Source of the DNA: JAZIHH01 sp036678685 | GTDB taxonomy: Bacteria > Bacillota > UBA4882 > UBA10575 | Assembly (NCBI GenBank): GCA_036678685.1 | Contig: JAZIHH010000034.1 | Location: forward strand, 361,560-425,559 | Direction of reading: 5' to 3' | Length of the DNA: 64,000 bases | In this document: positions 50,397-59,513 of the stretch, piece by piece | Position numbering within the stretch: position 1 is the stretch's first letter | Layout: every line of letters starts with the position of its first letter | Program-made: the position numbers and the translations under genes | Notes under the pieces: generated by a model | The model's database searches: none | What the model was told of the DNA's origin: nothing | The model's input: only the letters and a program-made list of their open reading frames with translations

Positions 50397-51539
50397 GTGG
50401 CCGGACCGGTAGCCCTCTATCTTCACATCCCTTTTTGTCATGTAAAGTGCCGTTATTGTGATTTTCTCTCTTTTGCCGGACGGGAAAATCTGGTCCCCGC
50501 ATACCTGTCAGCCTTGCGCCGGGAAGTTTGCCTGCTGGAAAAGGATGAACTGCAGGCGGCTACGGTTTATATAGGCGGGGGCACGCCCACGACCGCCGCA
50601 GCCGAAGATCTGGCCCTTCTCCTCCAGGAGGTTAAGCAAAGGGTGCGCCTCCAGCCGGCGGCGGAAATCACCGTGGAAGCCAACCCGGGAACCGTTTCCG
50701 GGCAGAAACTTGCCCTCCTGCGGGAGACAGGGGTCAACCGGCTCAGTTTCGGGGCCCAGGCCGGTTCGGACAGGTTGCTGCAGATCCTGGGCAGAATTCA
50801 TACGGTTGCCCAGACGGAAGAAACGGTTCTGGCCGCCCGGCGGGCGGGGTTTACCAATATCAACCTTGACCTCCTCTACGGGCTGCCTGGACAAACGGTC
50901 GCCGACTGGGAGCAAACTTTAAAATGGGCCGTGGGTTTACAGCCGGAGCATCTCTCCTGTTACTGCCTGCAGGTGGAGGACGGTACCCCCTTGGCGCGGC
51001 AGATCGAAGCGGGAGAATTGACTCTGCCCGCTGAAGAAGAAATCGTCACCATGTTCCACCGGACCCGGGAGATTCTGGCCGGGGCCGGTTATCATCAATA
51101 TGAAATTTCCAATTTCGCCCGGCAAGGTTACGAGTGCCGTCACAACCTTTGTTACTGGCAGTACGGAGATTATTACGGCCTGGGCTTGGGAAGCCATTCT
51201 TTTGTCTCAGGAGAACGCCGGGTCAACGAAGAAAGTTTCTCTTTCTATATTAATAAAATTGCCAAAGGAAAACAACCGGTCAGATACAAAGAGAAAATTA
51301 CCCCCCGGCGGGGAATGGTGGAAATGGTCATGCTGGGTCTCCGCTTAACCCGGGGCCTCGACGCCGGGGCTTTTTACCGCCGGTGGCAAAAGGATCTCCG
51401 CTCTTTCTTGGGCCCCAAAGCCGTCCTCCTGGAAAAAAACCACTTGCTTTCCTGGGAAAATAACACCTGCCAGCTGACGCCCCGGGGGATGCTGGTCAGC
51501 AATAAAGTCCTGGGGGAACTGCTGGAGCCCTATTTATAA
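50397..51539 (+). CDS. hemW: Radical SAM heme chaperone HemW
   Basis: A 380-residue radical SAM protein that binds heme and is thought to hand it to target enzymes. The Fe-S motif CxxxCxxC is in HIPFCHVKCRYCDF, followed by YIGGGTPTTAAAEDL. The HemW-specific HNxxYW motif appears as CRHNLCYWQYGDYYGLGLGSHSF, which separates it from HemN oxidases. GTG 50397 lies 7 bases after AGGAGG (50384-50389); ATG 50391 is too close to the box. It stands between lepA and hrcA, the usual Clostridia order. Confidence 0.93.
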   Translation: MAGPVALYLHIPFCHVKCRYCDFLSFAGRENLVPAYLSALRREVCLLEKDELQAATVYIGGGTPTTAAAEDLALLLQEVKQRVRLQPAAEITVEANPGTVSGQKLALLRETGVNRLSFGAQAGSDRLLQILGRIHTVAQTEETVLAARRAGFTNINLDLLYGLPGQTVADWEQTLKWAVGLQPEHLSCYCLQVEDGTPLARQIEAGELTLPAEEEIVTMFHRTREILAGAGYHQYEISNFARQGYECRHNLCYWQYGDYYGLGLGSHSFVSGERRVNEESFSFYINKIAKGKQPVRYKEKITPRRGMVEMVMLGLRLTRGLDAGAFYRRWQKDLRSFLGPKAVLLEKNHLLSWENNTCQLTPRGMLVSNKVLGELLEPYL

Positions 51540-51674
51540 GCCGTATTCATAATAGGTTTTTACGTTCTGTTATTTACGTTACCCTGTAATGACCCCATCA
51601 AGATTTATAGGAAATTATTTACCGATTATTAAAAGATCCTTTAAAGGTTTAGCGTATTCACCGGTTTCTGCCTC

Positions 51675-51703
51675 TTGACAAAGAGGGGCGGTGATGATAT
51701 TTT
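51675..51703 (+). promoter_or_regulatory. Sigma-A promoter of the heat-shock operon
   Basis: TTGACA (51675-51680), 17 bases, TATTTT (51698-51703), immediately upstream of the CIRCE element. Confidence 0.85.
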
Positions 51704-51715
51704 TTTAGTAGATGG

Positions 51716-51742
51716 TTAGCACTCGTTAGATGAGAGTGCTAA
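51716..51742 (+). promoter_or_regulatory. CIRCE operator (HrcA binding site)
   Basis: TTAGCACTC, nine bases, GAGTGCTAA: a perfect match to the CIRCE inverted repeat. It starts 13 bases after the -10 box and covers the transcription start region, so HrcA bound here would block the whole hrcA-grpE-dnaK-dnaJ operon, with release on heat shock. Confidence 0.98.
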
Positions 51743-51761
51743 CAAAGCGAGGGTGAGTAAA

Positions 51762-52808
51762 ATGACAAGAAGGGAGTTGGACCCGAGAAAAGAAAGGATC
51801 CTCCGGGTAGTCACCGATGATTATATCAAGTCGGCCGAGCCGATCGGGTCGCGAACCATTGCCCGCAAACACAAATTGGGGCTCAGCCCGGCCACGATCC
51901 GGAACGAAATGGCTGATCTGGAGGAATCCGGGTATCTGAAACAACCGTATACTTCCGCGGGGAGAATCCCGTCCCACCGCGGGTACCGGTATTATGTTAA
52001 TGTTCTGATGGAACAGAAGGAATTAACCGAAGAGGAATTGGCCTATATCGAATCGGAATTTGCCAGCAAGGCCTTTGAACACCAGTCACTCCTGCACCAG
52101 ACGGTCAAAATACTCGCCCAGCTCACCAAGTATCCATCCTTAATCCTTACCCCCCGCTTGAATGAGATCAAGTTTCGGCATATTCAGTTAATTCCGCTGG
52201 ATAACACGTGTATTTTGCTGTTGGTGGTCACCGATACCGGTTTTATTGAAAACAAACTGGTGGAGGTGTTCGTGCCCTTTACCCCTGAAGATTTAAACAG
52301 GGTCTCCGCTTTTCTCAACAGCAAGCTGCGGGGTGTTTCCTGGAGTGAATTACGGCCGACTTTGACCCAGTTATTGCGGGAAATCCGGTCTTCCAACCGG
52401 TTTTTCGGCCAGGCCCTGGAAACGCTGCTCAAGGTTTTACCCGAGAAAAGACAGGAACGAGTTTTTGTCGAAGGCGCCATCAACATCCTGGAGCAGCCGG
52501 AATTTAGACAAGTGGAAAAGGTTAAGCCGTTAATGAACATGTTCGAAGAAGAAGAAAAGTTGTTGGAACTGATGAGCCGTTCCCTGTTAAGAAGGGGGCT
52601 TAATATTTCTATTGGTGAAGAGATACAGAATAGCGACATCAACGACTGCAGTGTGATCACGGCCACTTACGAAGTGAACGGAAGAATTCTCGGCACGGTC
52701 GGTGTTTTGGGCCCGACTAGAATGGATTATGCCCGCGTGGTCACAGTTGTGGATTTTGTGGCCAAAGCATTAAGCCGGTTTCTTTCGAAAGGTTATAAAA
52801 GCCAATAA
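51762..52808 (+). CDS. hrcA: Heat-inducible transcription repressor HrcA
   Basis: A 348-residue repressor. The N-terminal winged helix has DPRKERILRVVTDDYIKSAEPIGSRTIARKH and LSPATIRNEMADLEESGYL, followed by the GAF-like and dimerisation domains; near the end NGRILGTVGVLGPTRMDYARVV is the conserved C-terminal motif. ATG 51762 follows GCGAGGG; the GTG at 51753 lies inside the ribosome binding site. It controls its own operon through the CIRCE site just upstream. Confidence 0.96.
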   Translation: MTRRELDPRKERILRVVTDDYIKSAEPIGSRTIARKHKLGLSPATIRNEMADLEESGYLKQPYTSAGRIPSHRGYRYYVNVLMEQKELTEEELAYIESEFASKAFEHQSLLHQTVKILAQLTKYPSLILTPRLNEIKFRHIQLIPLDNTCILLLVVTDTGFIENKLVEVFVPFTPEDLNRVSAFLNSKLRGVSWSELRPTLTQLLREIRSSNRFFGQALETLLKVLPEKRQERVFVEGAINILEQPEFRQVEKVKPLMNMFEEEEKLLELMSRSLLRRGLNISIGEEIQNSDINDCSVITATYEVNGRILGTVGVLGPTRMDYARVVTVVDFVAKALSRFLSKGYKSQ

Positions 52809-52848
52809 GTAAGGGACGGTTTCACAATGATGGAGGTGTTGAAAGCAA

Positions 52849-53490
52849 GTGACGGAAAAGATCAACGGGAAAGATCCGGAACAGACCGAACAAGAAAAAC
52901 AGCCGCTTCTTTCCCAAGAAGAAGAGAAGAGGGAGCCGACAGGGGCAGCAGATGACCCACAGGTTGAGGAAGGAAACGGGGGAGAGGAACCGGCCATCAG
53001 TTTGGAACAGCTGAAAAAGGAAAAAGAGGAACTTTACCAAAGATATCTTAGATTAAGGGCTGATTTTGCCAATTACCGCCGGCGGAGTTCGGAAGAATAC
53101 CAACGTCTCCGCCGGCAAGTAATAGAGGAGACAATATTCAAGTTCCTCCCCGTTTTGGATAATTTAGAGCGAGCCGTGGCCAGCTCCGGAGAAGAGGCAA
53201 GCCTGCAAACCGGGGTGGAGATGGTTCTCCGGCAATTTCAGGGAATACTTAGGGAAGAGGGTGTTGTTCCCATTAAGGCGGTGGGCGAAATGTTCGATCC
53301 CGTAAGACATGAGGCCTTTAGCAGGGAAGAATCGGACCAGCCGGAGAACATCATCCTGGAAGAACTGCAAAAAGGTTATCTTTTTGGGGAAAAGACACTG
53401 CGACCCAGTTTGGTCAAGGTGTCCGCCGGGAGCGGAAAGGAGCAGGAAGAAACGGAGGAAAAAGAAGAAGAAACAACCGGAAACAACTGA
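52849..53490 (+). CDS. grpE: Nucleotide exchange factor GrpE
   Basis: A 213-residue co-chaperone that speeds ADP release from DnaK. The first 60 residues are acidic and disordered; a long coiled coil (LEQLKKEKEELYQRYLRLRADFANYRRR) leads to the beta domain with VGEMFDPVRHEAFSREES and LQKGYLFGEKTLRPSLVKVS. The C-terminal tail is very Glu-rich (EETEEKEEE). GTG 52849 follows GGAGGTG. Second gene of the HrcA regulon operon. Confidence 0.95.
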   Translation: MTEKINGKDPEQTEQEKQPLLSQEEEKREPTGAADDPQVEEGNGGEEPAISLEQLKKEKEELYQRYLRLRADFANYRRRSSEEYQRLRRQVIEETIFKFLPVLDNLERAVASSGEEASLQTGVEMVLRQFQGILREEGVVPIKAVGEMFDPVRHEAFSREESDQPENIILEELQKGYLFGEKTLRPSLVKVSAGSGKEQEETEEKEEETTGNN

Positions 53491-53568
53491 AATGGTGTTG
53501 CAAACCTGAAACCCGGCGCCAACTGGAAAAATTAGCAGAAAGCCAAGGACAAGTGGGAGGTTGATAGC

Positions 53569-55425
53569 ATGGGAAAAGTACTTGGGATTGATTTGGGAAC
53601 GACCAATTCCTGCATGGCGGTAATGGAAGGTGGAGAACCGGTAGTTATTCCCAATGCCGAAGGAGGAAGAACCACGCCTTCGGTCGTTGGGTTTACCAAA
53701 AGCGGCGAGCGTTTGGTGGGGCAATTGGCCAAAAGACAGGCGGTGGCCAATCCCGAGCGGACGATTCTTTCGATCAAACGGCTGATGGGAACCGATCAGA
53801 AGGTCACCATTGACGGAAAGGAATATACTCCACAGGAAATTTCCGCCATGATTTTACGTAAAATGAAAACCGACGCCGAAGCCTATTTGGGGGAAAAGGT
53901 GGAAAAAGCGGTGATAACCGTACCCGCTTATTTTACCGATTCCCAGAAAAAGGCGACCAGGGATGCGGGGGTGATTGCCGGTTTTGATGTGCTCCGGATC
54001 ATCAACGAGCCCACCGCGGCTGCCCTGGCTTACGGCTTGGAAAAAGGTGAAGCCCAAACCGTGCTGGTTTTTGATTTGGGCGGCGGTACCTTTGATGTTT
54101 CCATCCTGGAATTGGGTGACGGGGTTTTTGAAGTAAAAGCCACCAGCGGCAATAACAACCTGGGCGGAGATGATTTTGACAACCGGATTATCCAGTGGAT
54201 GGTGGAGAATTTCCGCCGGGAACACGGAGTGGATTTAAGTAAAGACCCCATGGCCATGCAGCGTTTGAAGGAAGCGGCGGAAAAAGCCAAAATCGAGTTG
54301 TCGGGAATGCTCACCACCAATATTAACCTGCCGTTTATTACGGCCGTGGACGGACAGCCCGTCCATTTGGATATGACTTTGACCAGGGCCAAGTTTGAGG
54401 AATTAACCGCCGACCTGGTGGAAGCGACGATCGGTCCGACCCAGCGGGCGATCGCCGATGCCGAACTGGATGTCAGCAAGATTGACCGGGTGATTTTGGT
54501 GGGCGGCTCGACGCGCATACCGGCCATCCAGGAAAGAGTGAAGCAACTGACCGGCAAGGAACCGTATAAAGGAGTGAACCCCGACGAGGTGGTGGCCATT
54601 GGCGCGGCGATTCAGGGCGGTGTTTTGGTCGGTGAAGTCAAGGATGTGGTCTTGCTCGATGTTACTCCGCTCTCGCTGGGCATCGAAACCCTGGGCGGGG
54701 TCTTCACCAAAATTATTGAACGGAACACCACCATCCCCACCACCAAAAAGCAGATCTTTTCCACCGCGGCGGATAACCAGACCTCGGTGGATATTCATGT
54801 GCTGCAGGGAGAGCGGCCGATGGCGGCCAACAACGTCACCCTCGGCCGGTTCCGTCTGGATGGCATTCCTCCGGCGCCGCGCGGCGTACCCCAAATTGAG
54901 GTGACCTTCGATATTGACGCCAACGGAATTGTCCATGTTTCCGCCAAGGATTTGGGTACCGGCAAGGAACAGAAGGTTACCATCACTTCTTCCAGCGGCT
55001 TGAGCAAGGAAGAGATCGAGAGGTTGATGAAAGAGGCGGAGGCCCACGCGGAAGAAGACAAGAAACGGCGGGAACAGGCGGAACTGAGAAACGAGGCGGA
55101 CTCTCTCCTTTATTCAGTGGATAAGACGTTGAAAGATATCGGCGATAAGGCGGCGGCCGATCATGTGGAGAGAGTGAAAAAAGCTAAGGAAGAACTCTCC
55201 TCGGCGCTGGCCGGTGAAGACTACAACCTTATCCGGAAGAAGAAAGAGGCGTTGCAAAAAGTCCTGCATGAACTTTCCGCCACCATCTACCAGCAGACGG
55301 CGGGGACCGGAGGCTCCGGTGCGGGCCCGGGAACAGGAGGGAACAAAGGCGGACCGCAAACGGGAACCAACGGGCCGACAGTGGACGCCGACTACACAGT
55401 GAAAGATGACGACAGCAAGCAATAA
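53569..55425 (+). CDS. dnaK: Chaperone DnaK (Hsp70)
   Basis: A 618-residue Hsp70. The ATPase domain shows GIDLGTTNSCMAV, NEPTAAALAYGLEKG, VFDLGGGTFDVSIL and ILVGGSTRIPAIQE; the substrate domain begins DVTPLSLGIETLGGVFTKII. The lid and a Gly-rich tail (GTGGSGAGPGTGGNKGG) end in TVDADYTVKDDD. Length and order are standard for Gram-positive DnaK. It is followed by a strong hairpin before dnaJ. Confidence 0.98.
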   Translation: MGKVLGIDLGTTNSCMAVMEGGEPVVIPNAEGGRTTPSVVGFTKSGERLVGQLAKRQAVANPERTILSIKRLMGTDQKVTIDGKEYTPQEISAMILRKMKTDAEAYLGEKVEKAVITVPAYFTDSQKKATRDAGVIAGFDVLRIINEPTAAALAYGLEKGEAQTVLVFDLGGGTFDVSILELGDGVFEVKATSGNNNLGGDDFDNRIIQWMVENFRREHGVDLSKDPMAMQRLKEAAEKAKIELSGMLTTNINLPFITAVDGQPVHLDMTLTRAKFEELTADLVEATIGPTQRAIADAELDVSKIDRVILVGGSTRIPAIQERVKQLTGKEPYKGVNPDEVVAIGAAIQGGVLVGEVKDVVLLDVTPLSLGIETLGGVFTKIIERNTTIPTTKKQIFSTAADNQTSVDIHVLQGERPMAANNVTLGRFRLDGIPPAPRGVPQIEVTFDIDANGIVHVSAKDLGTGKEQKVTITSSSGLSKEEIERLMKEAEAHAEEDKKRREQAELRNEADSLLYSVDKTLKDIGDKAAADHVERVKKAKEELSSALAGEDYNLIRKKKEALQKVLHELSATIYQQTAGTGGSGAGPGTGGNKGGPQTGTNGPTVDADYTVKDDDSKQ

Positions 55426-55436
55426 TCTGCTTTCGG

Positions 55437-55472
55437 ACGTTACTTGGCCGGCGGAGAGCCGGCAAGTAACGT
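55437..55472 (+). other. Strong hairpin between dnaK and dnaJ
   Basis: ACGTTACTTG plus GCCGGC on the left (55437-55452) pairs with GCCGGC plus AAGTAACGT on the right (55458-55472), with one bulged G and loop GGAGA. About 15 base pairs. No T-run follows, so it is more likely an mRNA stabilising or processing signal than a terminator. Confidence 0.8.
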
Positions 55473-55502
55473 TCATTCTTGAAGAAGAGAGTGGGGTCAA
55501 CC

Positions 55503-56624
55503 ATGGCCAAAAGGGATTATTATGAAGTCTTGGGTGTTTCCCGGGACGCCAGTGAAGAGGAGATAAAAAAGGCCTATCGCCGGCTGGCGCGGCAGTATCA
55601 CCCGGATGTGAATAAAGACGATCCCCAGGCGGAAGAGAAATTTAAAGAGATTAATGAGGCTTACCAAGTGTTGAGCGACCCCCAGAAGCGGGCGGCCTAT
55701 GACCAGTTCGGTCACTCCGCTTCCGAACCCCATTTTGGGGGCGCGGATTTTGGCGGGTTTGGGGATTTCGGTTTTGATATTTTCGGGGATCTTTTTGACC
55801 TCTTCGGCGGGGGCCGGCGCCGCCGGAACGGCCCGGAAAGAGGCGCCGATTTGCGGGTGGATCTGGAAATTGATTTCAAGGAAGCGGTTTTTGGCGGTAC
55901 GACCACGGTTAATGTCCCCCGGACCGAGACCTGTCCGGTCTGTCACGGCAATAGGGCCAAACCCGGTACGCCCATAAAAACTTGTTCGCGCTGCGGCGGT
56001 TCGGGACAGGTCCAGTATGTTCAGAGTACGGCTTTCGGCCGTTTCAGCACCGTCCGCACGTGTGAACAGTGCCGCGGGGAGGGGAAAACCATTGAAACCC
56101 CGTGTCCGGAATGTGCCGGGCGGGGACAGGTCCGGCGCCGGCGGAAAATTGAAGTAAAAATACCCGCCGGTGTGGATACCGGTTACCGTCTGCGGGTTCC
56201 GGGTGAAGGAGAGGCCGGGCAACGGGGCGGTTCGCCGGGCGATTTATATATTTTCCTGACGGTGCGCCCGGATCCGGTTTTTAAACGGCAGGGAGATGAT
56301 GTCTACCTGGAGCAACCGATCAGCTTTATCCAGGCGGCTCTGGGGGGAACCTTGGAAATACCGACCCTGGACGGGTCAACGGCGGAAATACGCATCCCGG
56401 AAGGGACGCAGACCGGAACGGTTTTCCGGTTGCGCGGGAAGGGAATTCCCCGCTTGCACGGGCACGGCCGGGGTGACCAGATGGTCCGTGTGACGGTCCA
56501 AGTTCCCACCAAGTTGAACGTGGCTCAACGGGAAGCCCTGCACAAGCTGGCGGAGGCGATGGGGGAGAAGATCCCGGAAGATAAAGGTTTCTTTGATAAA
56601 GTGCGGGACGCTTTCGGTAAATAA
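55503..56624 (+). CDS. dnaJ: Chaperone DnaJ (Hsp40)
   Basis: A 373-residue type I Hsp40. The J domain (1-66) has the HPD motif in YHPDVNKDDP; a Gly/Phe-rich part follows (FGGADFGGFGDFGFDIFG). The zinc domain has all four CxxCxGxG-like repeats: CPVCHGNRAKPG, CSRCGGSGQ, CEQCRGEGK, CPECAGRGQ. The C-terminal domain carries PAGVDTGYRLRVPGEGEAG. The ATG at 55503 gives the standard start MAKRDYYEVLG. Last gene of the HrcA operon; a terminator follows. Confidence 0.97.
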   Translation: MAKRDYYEVLGVSRDASEEEIKKAYRRLARQYHPDVNKDDPQAEEKFKEINEAYQVLSDPQKRAAYDQFGHSASEPHFGGADFGGFGDFGFDIFGDLFDLFGGGRRRRNGPERGADLRVDLEIDFKEAVFGGTTTVNVPRTETCPVCHGNRAKPGTPIKTCSRCGGSGQVQYVQSTAFGRFSTVRTCEQCRGEGKTIETPCPECAGRGQVRRRRKIEVKIPAGVDTGYRLRVPGEGEAGQRGGSPGDLYIFLTVRPDPVFKRQGDDVYLEQPISFIQAALGGTLEIPTLDGSTAEIRIPEGTQTGTVFRLRGKGIPRLHGHGRGDQMVRVTVQVPTKLNVAQREALHKLAEAMGEKIPEDKGFFDKVRDAFGK

Positions 56625-56650
56625 AGGGAATAAGGGACAGGCGACAGGAA

Positions 56651-56695
56651 AAAAGGCGGCAAAAAACGAATAGTTATGTCGCCTTTTATTTTTTC
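56651..56695 (+). terminator. Rho-independent terminator after dnaJ
   Basis: AAAAGGCGGCA (56651-56661) pairs with TGTCGCCTTTT (56677-56687), including one G-T pair, and is followed by a T-rich run. Confidence 0.82.
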
Positions 56696-56728
56696 TTTTT
56701 TACTCGAAAAAGACAAGGAGACTGCCTC

Positions 56729-57817
56729 ATGTTCCGCTGGACAAGAAGGGAGCGAAGGGAGCGGGCTGTTAAAGCCGGGAGAAGAAAAAGCCCCGCCGGC
56801 CTGCTGCTCATCTTCCTTTTTAGTACGATCGCCGCGGGAACGGCGGCGCCCGGAAGAGATCTTTCGTCTGTTGGCGCCCGCGCCCGGGGGGAATTAACCG
56901 GCCCCTGGTCCCCGCCTCCGTCTTATCACATATCATACCTACTGGAAGCTCTCGATGATGACCAACGGCAGGGAATTATTGGCAGGGCTGGTGAGGAGGA
57001 AATGAACCTTATCGGCCGGTGGCGCGGTATGGTTGAGGAACAGGTTGACGACGGGCGGCTGCTGCTCCTGCCTACGGCGGAGAAGCCTTTTGACGCCTCG
57101 TATCAGCCCGGTCCTCTGACGGTGATTACCAACTCGGTTCTACCCTGTACAAAAAGTGTGGAGGTTTCCGCTCTTGTTCTTGAGCCTTTAAAAGAGATGG
57201 TGACTTTTGTCAACAGCCACCCCGGTTGTCATTTGCAGGTCGCTTCCGGGTACAGATCCTATGCCACTCAGGCCGTATTGTTTGCCAACAGGACGAACCG
57301 GGTGCTGAAGGACCACCCGGAGTTGGGAGGCGACCGGAAAAAGGCTCAAGAGGCGGCCGCCCGGATCGTGGCCGTTCCGGGTAAAAGCCAGCATATGACG
57401 GGAAGGGCCGTGGATTTTACCACCGCCGGCATGGGCGGCCGGTTGGAGGAGGAATTTGCCGGTACCGCCGAGGGCCGGTTATTGAAGGAGCACGCCTGGA
57501 GGTATGGGTTTGTCTTTCCCTATGCCGAGGGAAAAGAAGAGATCACGGGTTATATTTACGAGCCCTGGCATCTGGTGTATGTGGGGAAATATCATGCGGA
57601 AATAATCCACAAGCACGGTTGGGTTCTGGAAGAATACCGCAATTATATGCAGAAAGAAAAAAGTATCCTGTTTAAGGTGGAAGGGAGAGAATTACGGCGG
57701 TACGTTTATGATGAAAAAACGGTAACAACCAAAGTTTACCGGGTACGGGAAAATGAGCCTGGCAGGAGGTTGTTCCTCGTAAAGAAAGTATGGATTGACA
57801 GACAGGAAGAGCTGTGA
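56729..57817 (+). CDS. VanY-type D-Ala-D-Ala carboxypeptidase (M15B)
   Basis: A 362-residue exported zinc peptidase. A basic N-terminus and a hydrophobic signal segment (AGLLLIFLFSTIAAGTAA) lead to a linker, then the M15 domain: VASGYRSYATQAVLFAN, the metal ligands in GKSQHMTGRAVDF (H and D) and YEPWHLVYVG (E and H). The C-terminal 60 residues are outside the domain. It probably trims D-Ala or processes cell-wall peptides; no vancomycin resistance genes are near. Its 3' end contains the -35 box of the tyrS promoter. Confidence 0.9.
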   Translation: MFRWTRRERRERAVKAGRRKSPAGLLLIFLFSTIAAGTAAPGRDLSSVGARARGELTGPWSPPPSYHISYLLEALDDDQRQGIIGRAGEEEMNLIGRWRGMVEEQVDDGRLLLLPTAEKPFDASYQPGPLTVITNSVLPCTKSVEVSALVLEPLKEMVTFVNSHPGCHLQVASGYRSYATQAVLFANRTNRVLKDHPELGGDRKKAQEAAARIVAVPGKSQHMTGRAVDFTTAGMGGRLEEEFAGTAEGRLLKEHAWRYGFVFPYAEGKEEITGYIYEPWHLVYVGKYHAEIIHKHGWVLEEYRNYMQKEKSILFKVEGRELRRYVYDEKTVTTKVYRVRENEPGRRLFLVKKVWIDRQEEL

Positions 57818-57823
57818 TAAGAT
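57795..57823 (+). promoter_or_regulatory. Promoter of the T-box-tyrS transcript
   Basis: TTGACA (57795-57800), 17 bases, TAAGAT (57818-57823). The -35 box and spacer lie within the last codons of the vanY-type gene. Confidence 0.75.
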
Positions 57824-57835
57824 TTTGGTAAACTC

Positions 57836-58077
57836 GATGAACGGGTGAAGTAGGAAAGGAAACCGGAAAGGAAGAGAACCGGTGGCTGGTGGAAACCGGT
57901 CTGGGCCTTTCTGAAGTTACCCCCGGGAGAGGAGACCTGAACCCCCAGGCGGGTATTAGGGTTTTCCGGCCGGAGCCGTTATCTCCAGGAAGAGGCCGTC
58001 TTGCCTTGGGTTTAAGACGGCAAGTAGGGTGGTACCGCGGGTCGCCCCTCGTCCCTAACCGGATGAGGGGTTTTTGA
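57836..58077 (+). promoter_or_regulatory. T-box riboswitch of tyrS
   Basis: The leader carries the T-box core AGGGTGGTACCGCGGG (58025-58040) that pairs with the uncharged tRNA acceptor end, and the competing terminator hairpin CCCCTCGTCC / GGATGAGGGG plus T-run (58048-58077). Stem I lies in 57836-57960; a TAC in GTTACCCCC near 57916 is a candidate Tyr specifier codon but was not folded. Uncharged tRNA-Tyr should allow read-through into tyrS. Confidence 0.9.
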
Positions 58078-58211
58078 TTTATATATTAAGTATAAAAGCT
58101 GACAACGAAGAGGGCGGACGGGCAAAAGCGACCGGTTTCAGGCAAATTAAAGGATTTACCGTCTGAAACCGGGCCGTAAACTGAGCGCCCTAAAATACCG
58201 GAGGGATGATG

Positions 58212-59441
58212 ATGAGCAGAAATATCCTGGATATTTTTGAAGAACGCGGTTTCCTGCAACAGGTAACATTCGAAGAGGAACTCCGGGAGTTGCTGGCCAC
58301 CGGAAAGGTCACGGTCTATTTGGGTATTGATCCGACGGCGGACAGCCTCCACGTCGGCCACCTGATGGGGGTGATGGCCCTCGCCCACTTGCAAAGGGCC
58401 GGCCACCGGCCGCTGGCCATCGTCGGCGGGGGAACGGCCATGATCGGCGACCCCAGCGGGCGGACGGAGTTACGGGAAATGTTGAGCAAAGAGCAGATCG
58501 AGGCGAATGCCCGCGGGATCAAGAAACAACTCGCCAGGTATTTGGATTTTACGGACGGCCGGGCCCTCTTGCTGAATAACGCCGACTGGCTGCTCCCCCT
58601 GAACTACCTGGAGTTTTTACGGGAGATCGGCGTCCATTTCTCCGTCAACCGGATGCTGACCGCCGAATGCTTCCGCGCCCGGATGGAGCGGGGCTTGTCT
58701 TTTATTGAATTCAACTACATGCTGCTCCAGGCTTACGACTACCTTCATTTGTACCGCACATACGGGTGCAAGCTCCAGGTCGGCGGGGACGACCAGTGGT
58801 CCAATATGTTGGCCGGGACCGATTTGATCCGCCGGGTCGAGGGGGGGAAGGCCTATGTGTTAACCTGGCCCCTTTTGACCACGGCTTCCGGGAAGAAGAT
58901 GGGCAAGACCGAGGCCGGTTCCGTTTGGCTTGATCCCGCCCGCACCAGCCCCTTTGATTTTTACCAGTACTGGCGGAATGTAGACGACGGGGATGTGGAA
59001 AAATTCCTGGCTCTCTTCACCTTTCTTCCTATGGAGGAAGTGCGGAAACTGGGGGCGCTTAAAGGGAAGGAAATTAACGAGGCCAAGAAAATACTGGCTT
59101 ACGAGGTCACAAAACTGGCCCACGGCGAAGAAGAAGCGACGGCGGCGGCGAAGACCGCGGAAGCCCTTTTCCACGGCCGGGGCGAGGAAAAAGAATTGCC
59201 CACCACCGAGCTGGAGGCGGCCTCTTACCCGCAGGGTATTCCCCTTTTGGAACTGCTAGTCGTCACCGGCCTCGTCCCCTCGAAAAAAGAGGCCCGCCGC
59301 CTGATTGACCAGAGGGGGATTGCCGTGAACCAAAAAGTCGTAACCGAACACGGCTTAATCATTAATCTCCAAGAATTCCGGAAGGACGGGCTGTTGCTGC
59401 GCAAAGGGAAGAAGACCTATCACCGGGTAGAAATAGTTTAG
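58212..59441 (+). CDS. tyrS: Tyrosyl-tRNA synthetase
   Basis: A 409-residue class I synthetase charging tRNA-Tyr. The HIGH motif is HVGH at residues 47-50 after GIDPTADSL; the KMSKS loop appears as KKMGKTEAG, the usual KMxKT-type variant. QVGGDDQWSNM is the tyrosine-specific stretch. An S4 RNA-binding domain ends the chain (SKKEARRLIDQRGIAVNQKVV). Of three ATG in a row (58206, 58209, 58212) the last is 6 bases after GGAGGG. Controlled by the T-box just upstream. Confidence 0.96.
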   Translation: MSRNILDIFEERGFLQQVTFEEELRELLATGKVTVYLGIDPTADSLHVGHLMGVMALAHLQRAGHRPLAIVGGGTAMIGDPSGRTELREMLSKEQIEANARGIKKQLARYLDFTDGRALLLNNADWLLPLNYLEFLREIGVHFSVNRMLTAECFRARMERGLSFIEFNYMLLQAYDYLHLYRTYGCKLQVGGDDQWSNMLAGTDLIRRVEGGKAYVLTWPLLTTASGKKMGKTEAGSVWLDPARTSPFDFYQYWRNVDDGDVEKFLALFTFLPMEEVRKLGALKGKEINEAKKILAYEVTKLAHGEEEATAAAKTAEALFHGRGEEKELPTTELEAASYPQGIPLLELLVVTGLVPSKKEARRLIDQRGIAVNQKVVTEHGLIINLQEFRKDGLLLRKGKKTYHRVEIV

Positions 59442-59513
59442 AGCATTTACATGTTCTTTGGCAGGGATGCCCGAACCGGGTGTGGAATTATATACCCGGA
59501 AGGAGGGATGATC

